Source: an uncultured Clostridia bacterium
Lineage (GTDB): Bacteria; Bacillota; Clostridia; Oscillospirales; Acutalibacteraceae
NCBI GenBank assembly: GCA_947628665.1
Contig: CANRAU010000019.1
Location: 1 to 39,368, forward strand
Length of the DNA stretch: 39,368 bases
Reading direction: 5' to 3'
Part shown: piece after piece, positions 15,808-24,237 of the stretch
How the letters are laid out: each line of letters starts with the position of its first letter
Numbering within the stretch: position 1 is the stretch's first letter
Notes under the pieces: generated by a model
What the model was told of the DNA's origin: nothing
Database searches by the model: none
The model's input: the letters and a program-made list of their open reading frames with translations, nothing else
Made by a program: the position numbers and the translations under genes

Positions 15808-17214
15808 ATGGACGATGCGGACCCCGGGAATTTACTGTTCAAGGTTATTTTGCTGTTTATTCTGACGCTGCTCAACGCCTTCTTTGCCATGTCGGAGATC
15901 GCCGTGATCTCCTTAAACGACGCAAAAATCGAAAAATTGGCAAAAGAAGGGCATAAACGGGCGCGGCAAATTCAGAAGCTCACCGAAAATTCCGCAAACT
16001 TTCTTTCCACCATTCAAATCGGCGTGACCCTGGCAGGGTTCTTGACCTCCGCGACGGCGGCGCAGAGCTTTGCGGCGTTGCTTACAAACGCCATTGCCCG
16101 TACAGCGGTCGCCAATGTCGTACCGCTGGGGCTGATCAACGGCGTTTCCACGGTACTCATTACCCTGATCACCTCGTACTTTTCGCTCGTTTTGGGCGAG
16201 CTTGCCCCGAAAGAGATCGCCATGCAAAAGCCCGAAAAGGTTTCCTTTGCGGTCGTGCCGGTTTTGCTGTTCGTAAGCAAAATCGCCAAGCCTTTTGTCA
16301 AAATCCTTTCGCTTTCCACGAGCGCGGTCGTGCGCCTGTTCGGGCTTGACCCGAACGCCGATACGGAGCAGGTCACCGAAGAGGAAATTCGCATGATGGT
16401 GGACGTCGGGCAGGAAAAAGGCGTGATCGAAGACGTCCAAAAAGAGATGATCAACAACATTTTTGAATTTGACGACATCGACGTGGCCGATATTATGACG
16501 CACCGTACCGACATGGCCTGTGTGGACCTGGAGGATACGCTCGGCGACGCGATCAGGCTGTCCATTGAAGAGGGGTATTCGCGCATTCCGGTTTACGAAG
16601 ACGACCCCGACAATGTGGTGGGGATCGTCTATATCAAGGATCTGTTGAAATACATCGGCTCTCCCCTGCCGAAATCCAAGGGCATCAAAGATGTGATGCG
16701 TGAAGCCTATTTTGTCCCCGAAAGCAAGCGTTGCGGCGCACTGTTCTCCGAGATGACCGAAAAGCATATTCAAATGGCCATCGTCGTGGACGAATACGGC
16801 GGCACGGCGGGGCTTGTGACGCTGGAAGATATTGTAGAGGCCATTGTCGGCAACATTCAGGACGAATACGACAATGAGGACGAGGAAATCTCCAAAATCA
16901 ACGAAACGACCTTTACGATGGACGGCATCACCGATCTCGAAGAGGTCGAAGAACAGCTCGGCATCCGCTTCCCCAAGGACGATTACGACACGCTGGGCGG
17001 CTTTATCATCAGCCGTTTGGGATTTCTGCCGCAGGACGGCGAAATGAACGTCGTCGAATACGAAAACATCCGCTTTACGGTCTTGGGTGTGGAGGAGCGG
17101 CGTATCGACAAGGTCAAGGTGGAAATTTTGCCGAAGGTCGAAAAGACGTCCGCAAAAAAGAAAGCGGACGAGAAAAGGTCGTTCTTTGAGCGAAACAAAA
17201 GAGAGGACACGTAA
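15808..17214 (+). CDS. CNNM/CorC-type membrane protein (hemolysin C family), 468 aa
   Basis: A polytopic inner-membrane protein of the DUF21-CBS-CorC_HlyC family, in which the best-studied bacterial members export magnesium (MpfA-like). The N-terminal DUF21 domain (about 1-200) has three to four helices and the motifs AFFAMSEIAVISL and LGELAPKEIAMQKPE. A CBS pair follows (about 215-340: MTHRTDMACVD, EGYSRIPVYEDDPDNVVG, DEYGGTAGLVTLEDIVEAIVG). A CorC transporter-associated domain occupies about 350-440. The last ~30 residues are highly charged. Start: AGGAGAG 10 bases before the ATG. Metal specificity is inferred from the family only. Confidence 0.9.
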   Translation: MDDADPGNLLFKVILLFILTLLNAFFAMSEIAVISLNDAKIEKLAKEGHKRARQIQKLTENSANFLSTIQIGVTLAGFLTSATAAQSFAALLTNAIARTAVANVVPLGLINGVSTVLITLITSYFSLVLGELAPKEIAMQKPEKVSFAVVPVLLFVSKIAKPFVKILSLSTSAVVRLFGLDPNADTEQVTEEEIRMMVDVGQEKGVIEDVQKEMINNIFEFDDIDVADIMTHRTDMACVDLEDTLGDAIRLSIEEGYSRIPVYEDDPDNVVGIVYIKDLLKYIGSPLPKSKGIKDVMREAYFVPESKRCGALFSEMTEKHIQMAIVVDEYGGTAGLVTLEDIVEAIVGNIQDEYDNEDEEISKINETTFTMDGITDLEEVEEQLGIRFPKDDYDTLGGFIISRLGFLPQDGEMNVVEYENIRFTVLGVEERRIDKVKVEILPKVEKTSAKKKADEKRSFFERNKREDT

Positions 17215-17228
17215 AACGACAAGCCATA

Positions 17229-17259
17229 AAACCGGAAAGCGCGCGCTTTCCGGTTTCGT
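17229..17259 (+). terminator. Terminator after the CNNM-family gene
   Basis: AAACCGGAAAGC (17229-17240) pairs perfectly with GCTTTCCGGTTT (17245-17256) around GCGC, followed by CGTTTG. The MATE gene's ribosome site begins within 15 bases, so incomplete termination would feed that gene. Confidence 0.8.
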
Positions 17260-17283
17260 TTGCGCATAAAGGACTGTTTACCT

Positions 17284-18663
17284 GTGGAAGACATCAAAAA
17301 ACGTACATTATTTGAAGAAACACCCGTGCCGAAGGCCGTCATGACGCTGGCCGTCCCGACCGTGCTGAGTTCTCTGGTCATGGTGCTTTACAACCTTGCG
17401 GACACCTATTTTGTGGGTATGCTGGGCGATCCCGTGCAAAACGCCGCCGTCACGCTGGCCGCGCCTGTGCTGTTGGCTTTCAACGCGGTCAACAACCTGT
17501 TCGGCGTGGGCGCTTCCAGCATGATGAGCCGCGCGCTCGGTCGTAAGGATTACGACACGGTCTACCGCAGTTCGGCATTCGGATTTTATTGCGCGCTTAT
17601 ATGCGGGCTGTTGTTTTCGACGCTGTACACGCTTTTGCGCACACCCTTTTTGACGCTCCTCGGCGCAGACGCGGAAACGTCCGCCGCTACCGCGGCATAC
17701 TTGAAATGGACGGTTTCCTGCGGTGCGGCGCCCGCGATTCTCAATGTGGTCATGGCGTATCTGGTGCGCGCGGAGGGCGCGGCTTTGCACGCGAGCATCG
17801 GCACGATGAGCGGTTGTCTCTTGAACATCGTACTCGACCCCGTTTTCATTATGCCGTGGGGCTTCCATATGGGCGCGGCGGGCGCGGGGCTTGCGACCTT
17901 TCTTTCCAACTGCGTCGCCTGCGCTTACTTTTTCATTCTGCTGTTTGTCAAACGCAAAAGCACCTATGTGTGCATCCGCCCCAAAATGCTGTGCGTGAAA
18001 AAATCCATTGTATTCGGCATTTGCGGCGTAGGCATCCCCGCCTCGATCCAAAATCTGCTGAACGTTACGGGCATGACCATTCTCAACAATTTCACCGCCG
18101 CTTTCGGTTCGGACGCGGTCGCCGCCATGGGCATTTCGCAGAAAATCAGCATGATCCCCATGTATATCGCCATGGGCATTTCGCAGGGCATTATGCCGCT
18201 GGTCGGCTACAACTACGCCGACGGGAATATCCGCCGTATGCGCAAAACCGTGGTTTTTTCGGGCTGTCTCTCGGTTTCGCTGATGGCGGCGGCCGCCGTC
18301 GGCTATGCCCTCGGCGCGGACGGTCTCATTGCGTTATTTATGAAAAACGACACCATTATCGCCTACGGCGCGCGTTTTCTGCGGGGCTTGGGAATCAGTC
18401 TGCCGTTTCTTTGCATGGACTTTTTGGCGGTCGGCGTTTTCCAGTCCTGCGGCATGGGCAAAAAGGCGTTGGGCTTTGCGATCCTGCGCAAAATCGTGTT
18501 GGAGATCCCCGCGCTGTACATACTCAACCGCCTGTTCCCGCTGTACGGGCTTGCGTATGCGCAGTTCTCCGCAGAATGCATTTTGGCGGTCGCGGCGGTG
18601 TGCGTACTGGTCGTGCTGTTTAAGCGGCTGAAAACGCAGACGGCAGAACAGCATACGGAATAG
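17284..18663 (+). CDS. MATE-family multidrug efflux protein, 459 aa
   Basis: A 12-helix cation-coupled exporter of the MATE family (NorM/DinF/MepA group). The conserved start IPKAVMTLAVPTVLSSLVMVLYN-type helix appears here as PKAVMTLAVPTVLSSLV, followed by LADTYFVGMLGD. The second-half repeat has GIPASIQNLLNVTGMTILN and QGIMPLVGYNYADGN, which is the MepA-like QGxxPLxGYNYG signature. The likely start is the GTG at 17284, which has AAAGGA 10 bases upstream; a TTG 24 bases earlier lies in the terminator and has no site. I see no separate promoter, so the gene may depend on read-through from the CNNM-family gene. Confidence 0.92.
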   Translation: MEDIKKRTLFEETPVPKAVMTLAVPTVLSSLVMVLYNLADTYFVGMLGDPVQNAAVTLAAPVLLAFNAVNNLFGVGASSMMSRALGRKDYDTVYRSSAFGFYCALICGLLFSTLYTLLRTPFLTLLGADAETSAATAAYLKWTVSCGAAPAILNVVMAYLVRAEGAALHASIGTMSGCLLNIVLDPVFIMPWGFHMGAAGAGLATFLSNCVACAYFFILLFVKRKSTYVCIRPKMLCVKKSIVFGICGVGIPASIQNLLNVTGMTILNNFTAAFGSDAVAAMGISQKISMIPMYIAMGISQGIMPLVGYNYADGNIRRMRKTVVFSGCLSVSLMAAAAVGYALGADGLIALFMKNDTIIAYGARFLRGLGISLPFLCMDFLAVGVFQSCGMGKKALGFAILRKIVLEIPALYILNRLFPLYGLAYAQFSAECILAVAAVCVLVVLFKRLKTQTAEQHTE

Positions 18664-18707
18664 ACGGACTTCCCCGCTTACCCAATGTTTATAGGATCAT
18701 ATACAAA

Positions 18708-18745
18708 AACGACCCATTCCCGAAGCCCATCGGGAATGGGTCGTT
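18708..18745 (-). terminator. Perfect 16-bp hairpin, left partner of a matching pair
   Basis: AACGACCCATTCCCGA (18708-18723) pairs without mismatch with 18730-18745. On the minus strand it is followed by GTTTTTGTATATG, so it is a terminator for the toxin-antitoxin operon and may also end the MATE transcript. The same stem sequence occurs again at 19626-19659 on the other side of the toxin-antitoxin genes. Confidence 0.85.
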
Positions 18746-18817
18746 ATCTGTCAAAAGAAAAAATCGCAAAAGCCGCCGATTGAAAAGAACCTGCCTAAAT
18801 ATAGACAGGCTTCAAAA

Positions 18818-19129
18818 TCAAAGGATATTTTGCCATTCGCGGCGATTATACAGGATGCGGAAAATATGTACGGTTTTCCCCTCCTCATCGACAACATAGA
18901 AAGCGGTGTAATTCTCTACCGGAAATCGGCGAACCCCAATCGTCGCATACGGTTCTTCCTGTACCACGGCGTGTCGGTAAGGCATCTGTCCGAGCGTCAT
19001 GACTTCTTTTTTGATGGAAAAATAAATCCGTTTTGCAATTTCAGGCTCTTTCAAGGTTTCGCTGATATAAGTCAAAATGCCGAGTAAATCCGATTCCGCA
19101 GTTTGCTCGATCACAACTTTATACTGCAT
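18818..19129 (-). CDS. RelE/ParE-family toxin, 103 aa
   Basis: The small basic toxin of a type II toxin-antitoxin pair. The fold pattern is that of ParE/RelE: the first strand QYKVVIEQTAESDLLGIL, the helix ISETLKEPEIAKRIYFSIKKEV, and the closing strands IGVRRFPVENYTAFYVVDEE and VHIFRILYNRREWQNIL. The Arg-rich end is typical of family members. RelE types cut mRNA on ribosomes and ParE types poison gyrase; sequence alone does not decide which. The start is the ATG at 19129, eight bases inside the antitoxin stop region after AGAGGAAG. It overlaps the antitoxin gene and is co-transcribed with it. Confidence 0.9.
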   Translation of the reverse strand: MQYKVVIEQTAESDLLGILTYISETLKEPEIAKRIYFSIKKEVMTLGQMPYRHAVVQEEPYATIGVRRFPVENYTAFYVVDEEGKTVHIFRILYNRREWQNIL

Positions 19130-19391
19130 CAAAGCCGAACTTCCTCTCTATATCGGAGAATACCTCCTCGGCCGGACGGTGCGCGCCCTGTTTTACGGCA
19201 AACACGCCCTCATCGAGCAATTTGTGCAAATCATGCACGCCGCACAGACGTTCAAATTCCGCATTGGAGAGAACGACCAAATCCCCCGTCCCGTTTTTTG
19301 TAATAAAGACAGGTTCGTTGTATTTGTGGCAATAATCGGATATTTCATTGTACTTGTTCCGCAAATCGGAGCTTGGACGGATCGAAGCCAT
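19119..19391 (-). CDS. Phd/YefM-family antitoxin, 90 aa
   Basis: The first gene of the toxin-antitoxin operon. The N-terminal DNA-binding part matches Phd/YefM (SIRPSSDLRNKYNEISDYCHKYNEPVFITKNGTGDLVVLSNAEFE, given here across residues 3-48 in shortened form: SSDLRNKYNEIS, PVFITKNG, LVVLS). The C-terminal ~40 residues form the flexible helix that should wrap the toxin. The start is the ATG at 19391 with GGGAGGTG 7 bases upstream. Autorepression is likely because repeated ATATCA/TGATAT sites cover the promoter. Confidence 0.9.
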   Translation of the reverse strand: MASIRPSSDLRNKYNEISDYCHKYNEPVFITKNGTGDLVVLSNAEFERLCGVHDLHKLLDEGVFAVKQGAHRPAEEVFSDIERKFGFDAV

Positions 19392-19412
19392 AGCAAACAC
19401 CTCCCATTTATC

Positions 19413-19449
19413 ATATCAAAATTATATCAAAATATTGATATAAAGTCAA
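19413..19449 (-). promoter_or_regulatory. Promoter and operator of the toxin-antitoxin operon
   Basis: On the minus strand, TTGACT (19444-19449) and TATAAT (19421-19426) are 17 bases apart. ATATCA occurs at 19413-19418 and 19424-19429 and its inverse TGATAT at 19436-19441, so an inverted repeat lies inside the spacer and a direct copy just downstream of the -10. This is the usual design for repression by an antitoxin/toxin complex. Confidence 0.8.
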
Positions 19450-19625
19450 GAAGCAGAAACGCTGTGTCTGCGATTTCTGCCTTTCGCCGCCGCAGTTTCG
19501 GTTTTTACTATAGCATTTCGCCTTTTTGGAATCATAGTTCGGCGAGGCATTTGATTGTATGATAACCGTAAAGGCGATTTTCTGACAAGGCCGCCCTTTT
19601 GCCGCGCTTTTTCGACAGAATGCAT

Positions 19626-19665
19626 CGACCCATTCCCGAAAGATAACGGGAATGGGTCGCTTTTT
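19626..19665 (+). terminator. Hairpin matching 18708-18745, right partner
   Basis: CGACCCATTCCCG (19626-19638) pairs with CGGGAATGGGTCG (19647-19659), followed on the plus strand by CTTTTTATTTT. The stem is the same sequence as in the hairpin at 18708-18745; only the loop differs. The T-run points away from the toxin-antitoxin genes, and no plus-strand gene precedes it. The 19450-19620 gap otherwise contains only an imperfect GCAGAAA/TTTCTGC stem (about 19452-19479). Confidence 0.7.
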
Positions 19666-20359
19666 ATTTTTTCTGTCCGTAATAGGCGTTCGCGCCGTGC
19701 TTGCGCAAATAGTGCTTATCCAAAAGCGCCTGCTGCATATCCGGAAGATCGGGCCGCATCGCCATGGCGTGCCATGCCATAAACGCAACTTCCTCCAGCA
19801 CCACGGCGGCGTGTACCGCGCCCTTCGGGGAATCGCCCCAGCAAAACGGCCCGTGGGAATGCACGAGCACCGCGGGGACGTCCTTCGCATTCTTCCCTGC
19901 AAAGGTCTCCACGATCACATTGCCCGTTTCCCATTCATAGCGTCCGCCGATCTCCTGCGGAGACATTTTGCGCGTACAGGGAATTGCGCCGTAAAAATCG
20001 TCGGCATGGGTCGTACCCAGTGGCGGGATCGCCCGCCCCGCCTGCGCAAAAACGGTCGCCCAGCGCGAATGGGTATGGACGACGCCGCCGATCTCGGGGA
20101 ACGCACGGTAGAGCACGATGTGCGTGTCCGTGTCGGACGAGGGGTTCAAATCCCCCTCTACCTTTTTGCCCGTTTCCAAGTCCACGACGACCATGTCCTC
20201 GGGGCGCATGGCGTCATATTCCACGCCCGAGGGCTTAATGACCATCAGACCCTTTTCGCGATCCACGCCCGAAACATTGCCCCATGTGAAGGTCACGAGC
20301 GCGTGCTTGGGCAACAGCAAATTGGCTTCAAAGACTTCCTGTTTGAGTGCTTCCAGCAT
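19664..20359 (-). CDS. araD: L-ribulose-5-phosphate 4-epimerase, 231 aa
   Basis: The last step of L-arabinose entry: it interconverts L-ribulose 5-phosphate and D-xylulose 5-phosphate. Class II aldolase fold motifs are all present: TWGNVSG near residue 25, IKPSGVEYD near 42, [11 protein letters not shown] near 70, the zinc histidines in [13 protein letters not shown] near 94, and the third zinc ligand region [12 protein letters not shown] near 166. Length equals the Bacillus/E. coli enzyme (231 aa). GAGGTG lies 5 bases before the ATG. It begins 9 bases after the araA stop and is the third gene of an araB-araA-araD operon. Confidence 0.96.
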   Translation of the reverse strand: MLEALKQEVFEANLLLPKHALVTFTWGNVSGVDREKGLMVIKPSGVEYDAMRPEDMVVVDLETGKKVEGDLNPSSDTDTHIVLYRAFPEIGGVVHTHSRWATVFAQAGRAIPPLGTTHADDFYGAIPCTRKMSPQEIGGRYEWETGNVIVETFAGKNAKDVPAVLVHSHGPFCWGDSPKGAVHAAVVLEEVAFMAWHAMAMRPDLPDMQQALLDKHYLRKHGANAYYGQKK

Positions 20360-20368
20360 CGGCGCACC

Positions 20369-21844
20369 TCATTTCAGCTTCCACGCGAGGTCTTGCAGGA
20401 ACAGCTCCTGTTCGAGTGCCTCGGGCGTGGTATCTTTTGTGATATGCACGAATTCGATTTCCATGATGCGCGCAAAGTCGTGCAGCATTTCGGGCGTTGC
20501 ATCGTAGGTCAGCACCGTATGATGCGCGCCGCCCGCCAGTATCCAGCATTCCGCGCCCGTGCAAAGATCGGGCATCGCACGCCACATGACGCGCGCCACG
20601 GGCAGGTTGGGCATGGGCAGAATGGGCTTTACGGCCTCAATATCCTGACAGATCATGCGCAGTCTGCCGCCCATATCCACAAGGCTCACGACGCACGCCG
20701 TACCCGCGTGTCCCTCAAATACCAGTCTTGCGGGGTCGCCTCTGTCACCGATGCCCAAAGGATGCACTTCGATGCGCGGACGCTGTGCTGCAACGCTCGG
20801 ACAAACCTCCAGCATATGCGCGCCCAAGGAATACTCGCTGCCTTTCACCAAATGGTAAGTATAATCCTCCATGAACGCAGAGCCGCCCGTCATGCCCTCG
20901 GTCATCGCTTTGATCACGGCGGTCATGGCGGCGACCTTCCAGTCGCCCTCGCCGCCGTAGCCATAGCCCAAGGCCATCAAATGCTGCGAGGCAAGCCCCG
21001 GGAGCTGCTCCATACCGTACAAGTCCTCAAAGGTGTTGGTGAACGCCTTGCAGCCCTCGCGGTCGAGCATTTTGCGCATGGCGATCTCCTCTTTCGCCTG
21101 ATACCGAACCACGTCCAGCCTGTCGGTCGCCATATCGTATTTCTCGGTATATTCCGCCATCAGCGCGTCTATCTCGGCTTCGGTGACGGCGTTGATCTCC
21201 TCGACCAGCGCGCCGACCGGCCAGGTGTTGACCTGCCAGCCCAATTTGATCTGTGCTTCGACCTTGTCGCCCTCGGTCACCGCCACGTTGCGCATATTGT
21301 CGCCGAACCGCATGACCTTGAGGCTCTTGGAAAACGCCGCAGCCGCAGCCGCGCGCATCCACGCACCGAGCTTTTGGAGGACTTCTTCATCCTGCCAATA
21401 GCCCATAATGACTTTGCGGGGACACCGCAGCCGAGCGCCGAGGAAACCGTGTTCGCGGTCGCCGTGCGCCGCCTGATTGAGGTTCATGAAATCCATATCG
21501 ATCTCTTCGTTCGGAATTTCACGGTTGTACTGCGTGGCAAAATGGCAATAGGGCTTTTGGAGACCTCGCAGCCCGTCGATCCACATTTTGCTTGGCGAAA
21601 ACGTGTGCATCCATGTGACCACGCCCGCGCAGGTATCGCAGTAATTCGCCTCTTTGACGAGATCGGAGATCTCCTCGGGCGTTTTCGCGGTCACCTTGTA
21701 AACGATCCGACACGGCAAAATGCCGCTCGCGTTCATTTTGTCCGCCATTTCCGATGCGCGCGCCGCAACGGTCTCCAACACCTCGGAGCCATACAAAAAC
21801 TGGCTGCCGACAATAAACCAAAACTCATACTCTTGTAATTTCAT
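20369..21844 (-). CDS. araA: L-arabinose isomerase, 491 aa
   Basis: Converts L-arabinose to L-ribulose with a divalent metal, usually Mn2+. The sequence shows the family start LQEYEFWFIVGSQFLYGSE, the MHTFSPSKMWI segment, the PYCHFATQYNREIP region, and the active-site stretch with YGYGGEGDWKVAA plus FMEDYTYHL. Its length is the usual one for the family. No strong ribosome site is visible before the ATG (only AGCAAAG). A hairpin of GCGCAAAA and TTTTGCGC (21861-21889) sits just upstream, so translation may be controlled or the transcript processed there. Confidence 0.97.
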   Translation of the reverse strand: MKLQEYEFWFIVGSQFLYGSEVLETVAARASEMADKMNASGILPCRIVYKVTAKTPEEISDLVKEANYCDTCAGVVTWMHTFSPSKMWIDGLRGLQKPYCHFATQYNREIPNEEIDMDFMNLNQAAHGDREHGFLGARLRCPRKVIMGYWQDEEVLQKLGAWMRAAAAAAFSKSLKVMRFGDNMRNVAVTEGDKVEAQIKLGWQVNTWPVGALVEEINAVTEAEIDALMAEYTEKYDMATDRLDVVRYQAKEEIAMRKMLDREGCKAFTNTFEDLYGMEQLPGLASQHLMALGYGYGGEGDWKVAAMTAVIKAMTEGMTGGSAFMEDYTYHLVKGSEYSLGAHMLEVCPSVAAQRPRIEVHPLGIGDRGDPARLVFEGHAGTACVVSLVDMGGRLRMICQDIEAVKPILPMPNLPVARVMWRAMPDLCTGAECWILAGGAHHTVLTYDATPEMLHDFARIMEIEFVHITKDTTPEALEQELFLQDLAWKLK

Positions 21845-21860
21845 CTTTGCTGCGATCGCC

Positions 21861-21889
21861 GCGCAAAAGCTGTATTCGCCGTTTTGCGC
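21861..21889 (-). repeat. Hairpin in the araB-araA gap
   Basis: GCGCAAAA (21861-21868) pairs with TTTTGCGC (21882-21889) in the 106-base space between araB and araA. It has no T-run of terminator type. It may act as an mRNA processing or stabilising stem that separates expression of araB from araA. Confidence 0.4.
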
Positions 21890-21950
21890 GTTCGATCTCC
21901 ATCCTTTCCGTCAAATTTTAAGCCGCCGAACACGGCAGGGTTTGATTGGA

Positions 21951-23552
21951 TCAAAGCGTGCGTGCCGCTGCGGTGCGTTCGATGTCAAGTCCCGCTTTGT
22001 AGCGCGCAAGATAGGTGTTGAATGCGTCAACATCCTCCTGTTCGGGGGCAAGGCAATCGCCCTTCGCATTCGCAAACACCTTTTCGTTCAAATAGCTTTC
22101 CAAGGTTTCGCCCTGTGCCTTACGGCGCATAAACGCCGCCAAGATCGCAATGCCCCACGCGCCGCCTTCGCCCGCCGTTTCCATTACCGCCACGGGCGTA
22201 TGCATCGAGCCCGCCATCAGCTTTTGCCCGACGACTTTGGTTTTAAACAGGCCGCCGTGTCCGCAAAGGCGCGAGAGCGTCAGCCCCTCCTGTTCAAACA
22301 GGAGATCCATACCGATGCGCAGCGTCGCCATGGTGCTGTAAAGCAGACTGCGCATAAAGTTGGGCAAGGTCAGGTGTGCGTCCGCATTGCGCACAAACAA
22401 GGGCTTGCCGCTCTTAAGTCCCGTTACGGGTTCGCCCGCATAATAGTTATAAGACAGCAGGCCGCCGCAATCCGCGTCGGCTTCGAGCGCTTGTTCATAC
22501 AGCATATCGTAAAGCGCCGCCTTCGGCATCGACTGCCCCGCCGCCGCAAAGGTCTGTGCAAACAGGCGCACCCATGCGTCCAAATCGGACGTACAGGTAT
22601 TGCAATGCACCATCGCGACCGGTGCGCCCGTGGGGGTCGTGACCATATCGATCTCGGGATACACGCGGGAGAGCGGCTTTTCCAGTACCGCCATGGCGAA
22701 AATGGACGTACCCGCCGAAACATTGCCCGTCAAAGGCGCTACGCTGTTGGTCGCGACCATACCCGTACCCGCGTCGCCCTCGGGCGGACACAGCGGGATC
22801 CCCGCCGCAAGCTCGCCGCTCGGGTCGATCAGCAGCGCGCCGTCCTCGGTTAAAACACCCGCCTGCTCCCCCGCCTTTAACACCTTGGGCAAAATCGAAG
22901 CAAGGGGCTTTGTAAAGCCGAATTCCGCCGCGCGCGCATCAAATTTTTGAAGCATTTCGCGGTCATAATCGCAAATCGCGCTGTCGATGGGGAACATGCC
23001 TGACGCCTCGCCCACGCCGAGCGCCTGCACGCCCGTAAGCTTCCAATGCACATAGCCCGCAAGCGTCGTCAAAAAGGCAATTTGCCCGACATGCGCTTCG
23101 CCGCCCGCGATCGCGTGATACAAATGCGCCACGCTCCAGCGCTGCGGGATATTAAAGCCAAACAGTTCCGTGAGCGCGCACGCCGCGTCCTCGGTGATGG
23201 TATTGCGCCATGTGCGGAAAGGCGCGAGTAACTCGCCGTTCGCGTCGAAAGGCAGGTAGCCGTGCATCATGGCCGAAAAGCCCATAGAACCAACCGTTGT
23301 AAGCTGCACGCCGTAATCTTTTTGCACCTGTGCCTTGACCTGTGCGTAGCTTTCCCGAAGCCCCTGCCAGACCTCGTCAAGTCCATAGGTCCAAACGCCG
23401 TTTTCAAAGCGGTTTTCCCACGAAAAGCTGCCCGACGCCAGCACCGCATGATCCGCGCCGATGAGTACTGCTTTGATGCGCGTAGAACCGAATTCCACGC
23501 CCAGCGCGGTATCGCCGTTTTGGAGCATTTTGATATAGTCCTGTTTTTCCAA
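21951..23552 (-). CDS. araB: Ribulokinase-type FGGY carbohydrate kinase, 533 aa
   Basis: A sugar kinase of the FGGY family, assigned to L-ribulose phosphorylation because araA and araD follow. The N-terminal FGGY domain begins [15 protein letters not shown], with [16 protein letters not shown] near residue 90 and the WRNTITEDA segment. The C-terminal domain has [24 protein letters not shown], arranged like the ATP-binding core, and [19 protein letters not shown]. The start is taken as TTG at 23552, which has GGGAGGT 8 bases upstream; no in-frame ATG near it has a site, and the ATG 5 bases before is out of frame. The family is broad, so xylulose or another ketose remains possible. Confidence 0.88.
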   Translation of the reverse strand: MEKQDYIKMLQNGDTALGVEFGSTRIKAVLIGADHAVLASGSFSWENRFENGVWTYGLDEVWQGLRESYAQVKAQVQKDYGVQLTTVGSMGFSAMMHGYLPFDANGELLAPFRTWRNTITEDAACALTELFGFNIPQRWSVAHLYHAIAGGEAHVGQIAFLTTLAGYVHWKLTGVQALGVGEASGMFPIDSAICDYDREMLQKFDARAAEFGFTKPLASILPKVLKAGEQAGVLTEDGALLIDPSGELAAGIPLCPPEGDAGTGMVATNSVAPLTGNVSAGTSIFAMAVLEKPLSRVYPEIDMVTTPTGAPVAMVHCNTCTSDLDAWVRLFAQTFAAAGQSMPKAALYDMLYEQALEADADCGGLLSYNYYAGEPVTGLKSGKPLFVRNADAHLTLPNFMRSLLYSTMATLRIGMDLLFEQEGLTLSRLCGHGGLFKTKVVGQKLMAGSMHTPVAVMETAGEGGAWGIAILAAFMRRKAQGETLESYLNEKVFANAKGDCLAPEQEDVDAFNTYLARYKAGLDIERTAAARTL

Positions 23553-23730
23553 ACCATGACCTCCCTCGATGATCCGCCGCCTAAAGCACGCTGTCATAGG
23601 CAAGCGGACGGTATCCATATCCGTATTTTACCATAGCCCGCCCGAAAATACCACACCTTTTCAGAAAAACTTTGTGTCGATTCCCATGGGCTGTTTGTGG
23701 GAAAGTACGGAAATTTCGCAAAAACAGGGA

Positions 23731-23759
23731 TTGACAACCGAGGGCAATCGTGATATGAT
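23731..23759 (+). promoter_or_regulatory. Promoter of tRNA-Leu(CAG) transcript
   Basis: TTGACA (23731-23736) and TATGAT (23754-23759) are 17 bases apart, placing the start near 23766, about 115 bases before the tRNA. Confidence 0.8.
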
Positions 23760-23765
23760 TATTGA

Positions 23766-23868
23766 GCGTCCGAAAGGGGCGCGGCGGCCGAATGCATTCG
23801 GCAAGTGTTTTGTGGGTTAGGCTTTTTGCCCCACCTCGGCAGCCCTCACCGTGTAAAATGTAGAGGGC
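23766..23868 (+). ncRNA. Four-hairpin leader RNA ahead of tRNA-Leu(CAG)
   Basis: Between the promoter and the tRNA the plus strand folds into four adjacent stems. They are GCGTCC-GAAA-GGGGCGC (23766-23782), GCCGAAT-GC-ATTCGGC (23787-23802), GTGGG..GGC-TTTTT-GCC.CCAC (23812-23834), and GCCCTC..GAGGGC (23842-23847 with 23863-23868). Simple pre-tRNA leaders are not usually this structured. I do not recognise 6S, SRP or RNase P signatures. It may be a separate small RNA processed from the tRNA transcript. Confidence 0.4.
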
Positions 23869-23880
23869 AAAACTTTATAT

Positions 23881-23967
23881 GCGGATATGGCGGAATCGGC
23901 AGACGCGCTAGATTCAGGTTCTAGTCGGGGCAACTCGGTGGAGGTTCAAGTCCTCTTATCCGCACCA
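23881..23967 (+). tRNA. tRNA-Leu (anticodon CAG)
   Basis: A class II tRNA with CCA encoded. The acceptor GCGGATA pairs with TATCCGC, the anticodon stem-loop is CTAGA-TTCAGGT-TCTAG, a long variable arm follows, and the T-arm contains GGTTCAAGTCC. Confidence 0.97.
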
Positions 23968-24023
23968 AAACTGCACACCTATTCGGATAGAATGGAATAT
24001 CCAAAGGGTGTGCAGTTTTCTTT
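23967..24023 (+). terminator. Terminator after tRNA-Leu(CAG)
   Basis: AAAACTGCACACC (23967-23979) pairs with GGTGTGCAGTTTT (24007-24019), with an inner GGATA/TATCC stem and a C-TTTT tail. Confidence 0.85.
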
Positions 24024-24073
24024 TGCAAAAATCCATGAATTTCGGGTTCTTTGGAGCATCTTTGAACAGAAGC

Positions 24074-24115
24074 AGGCTCTTCGGCGGTTCAGACATGATT
24101 GCCGAAGAGCCTTTT
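24074..24115 (+). terminator. Orphan terminator-like hairpin
   Basis: AGGCTCTTCGGC (24074-24085) pairs with GCCGAAGAGCC (24101-24111), followed by TTTT. No gene ends just before it, so it may be the surviving end of a lost gene or a second terminator for the tRNA transcript. The remaining sequence to 24237 (about 120 bases) shows no promoter or gene that I can support. Confidence 0.6.
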
Positions 24116-24237
24116 GGCTGTTATGTGAACGATACCTCCGCAAAAAAGCCGGTCCGGGAAAGCTCCTTCGCGTATTTGCTGAGGAAATGGACAAAAGAGA
24201 AGCGCTGAAGCATGAAAAAACAGGGGGAAAGAAAGCT

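Noticed and set aside
19652-21838. 728-codon open frame on the plus strand opposite araA/araD
   Set aside because: Antisense shadow of two clearly recognised enzymes; no ribosome site, promoter or domain pattern.
23766-23868. Leader of tRNA-Leu(CAG) as an SRP, 6S or RNase P RNA
   Set aside because: The GGAAGG SRP core, 6S open-complex-like bulge and RNase P GAGGAAAGUCC signatures are all absent.
24086-24208. Possible small gene after the orphan terminator (peptide starting MIAEEPFG)
   Set aside because: No ribosome site. Its first codons overlap the hairpin stem, and the peptide resembles nothing I know.
23887-24237. Long in-frame extension of the rhamnosidase reading frame upstream to 23887
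   Set aside because: It runs through tRNA-Leu(CAG) and two terminators. The ATG at 24238 has a proper ribosome site and fits the family start.
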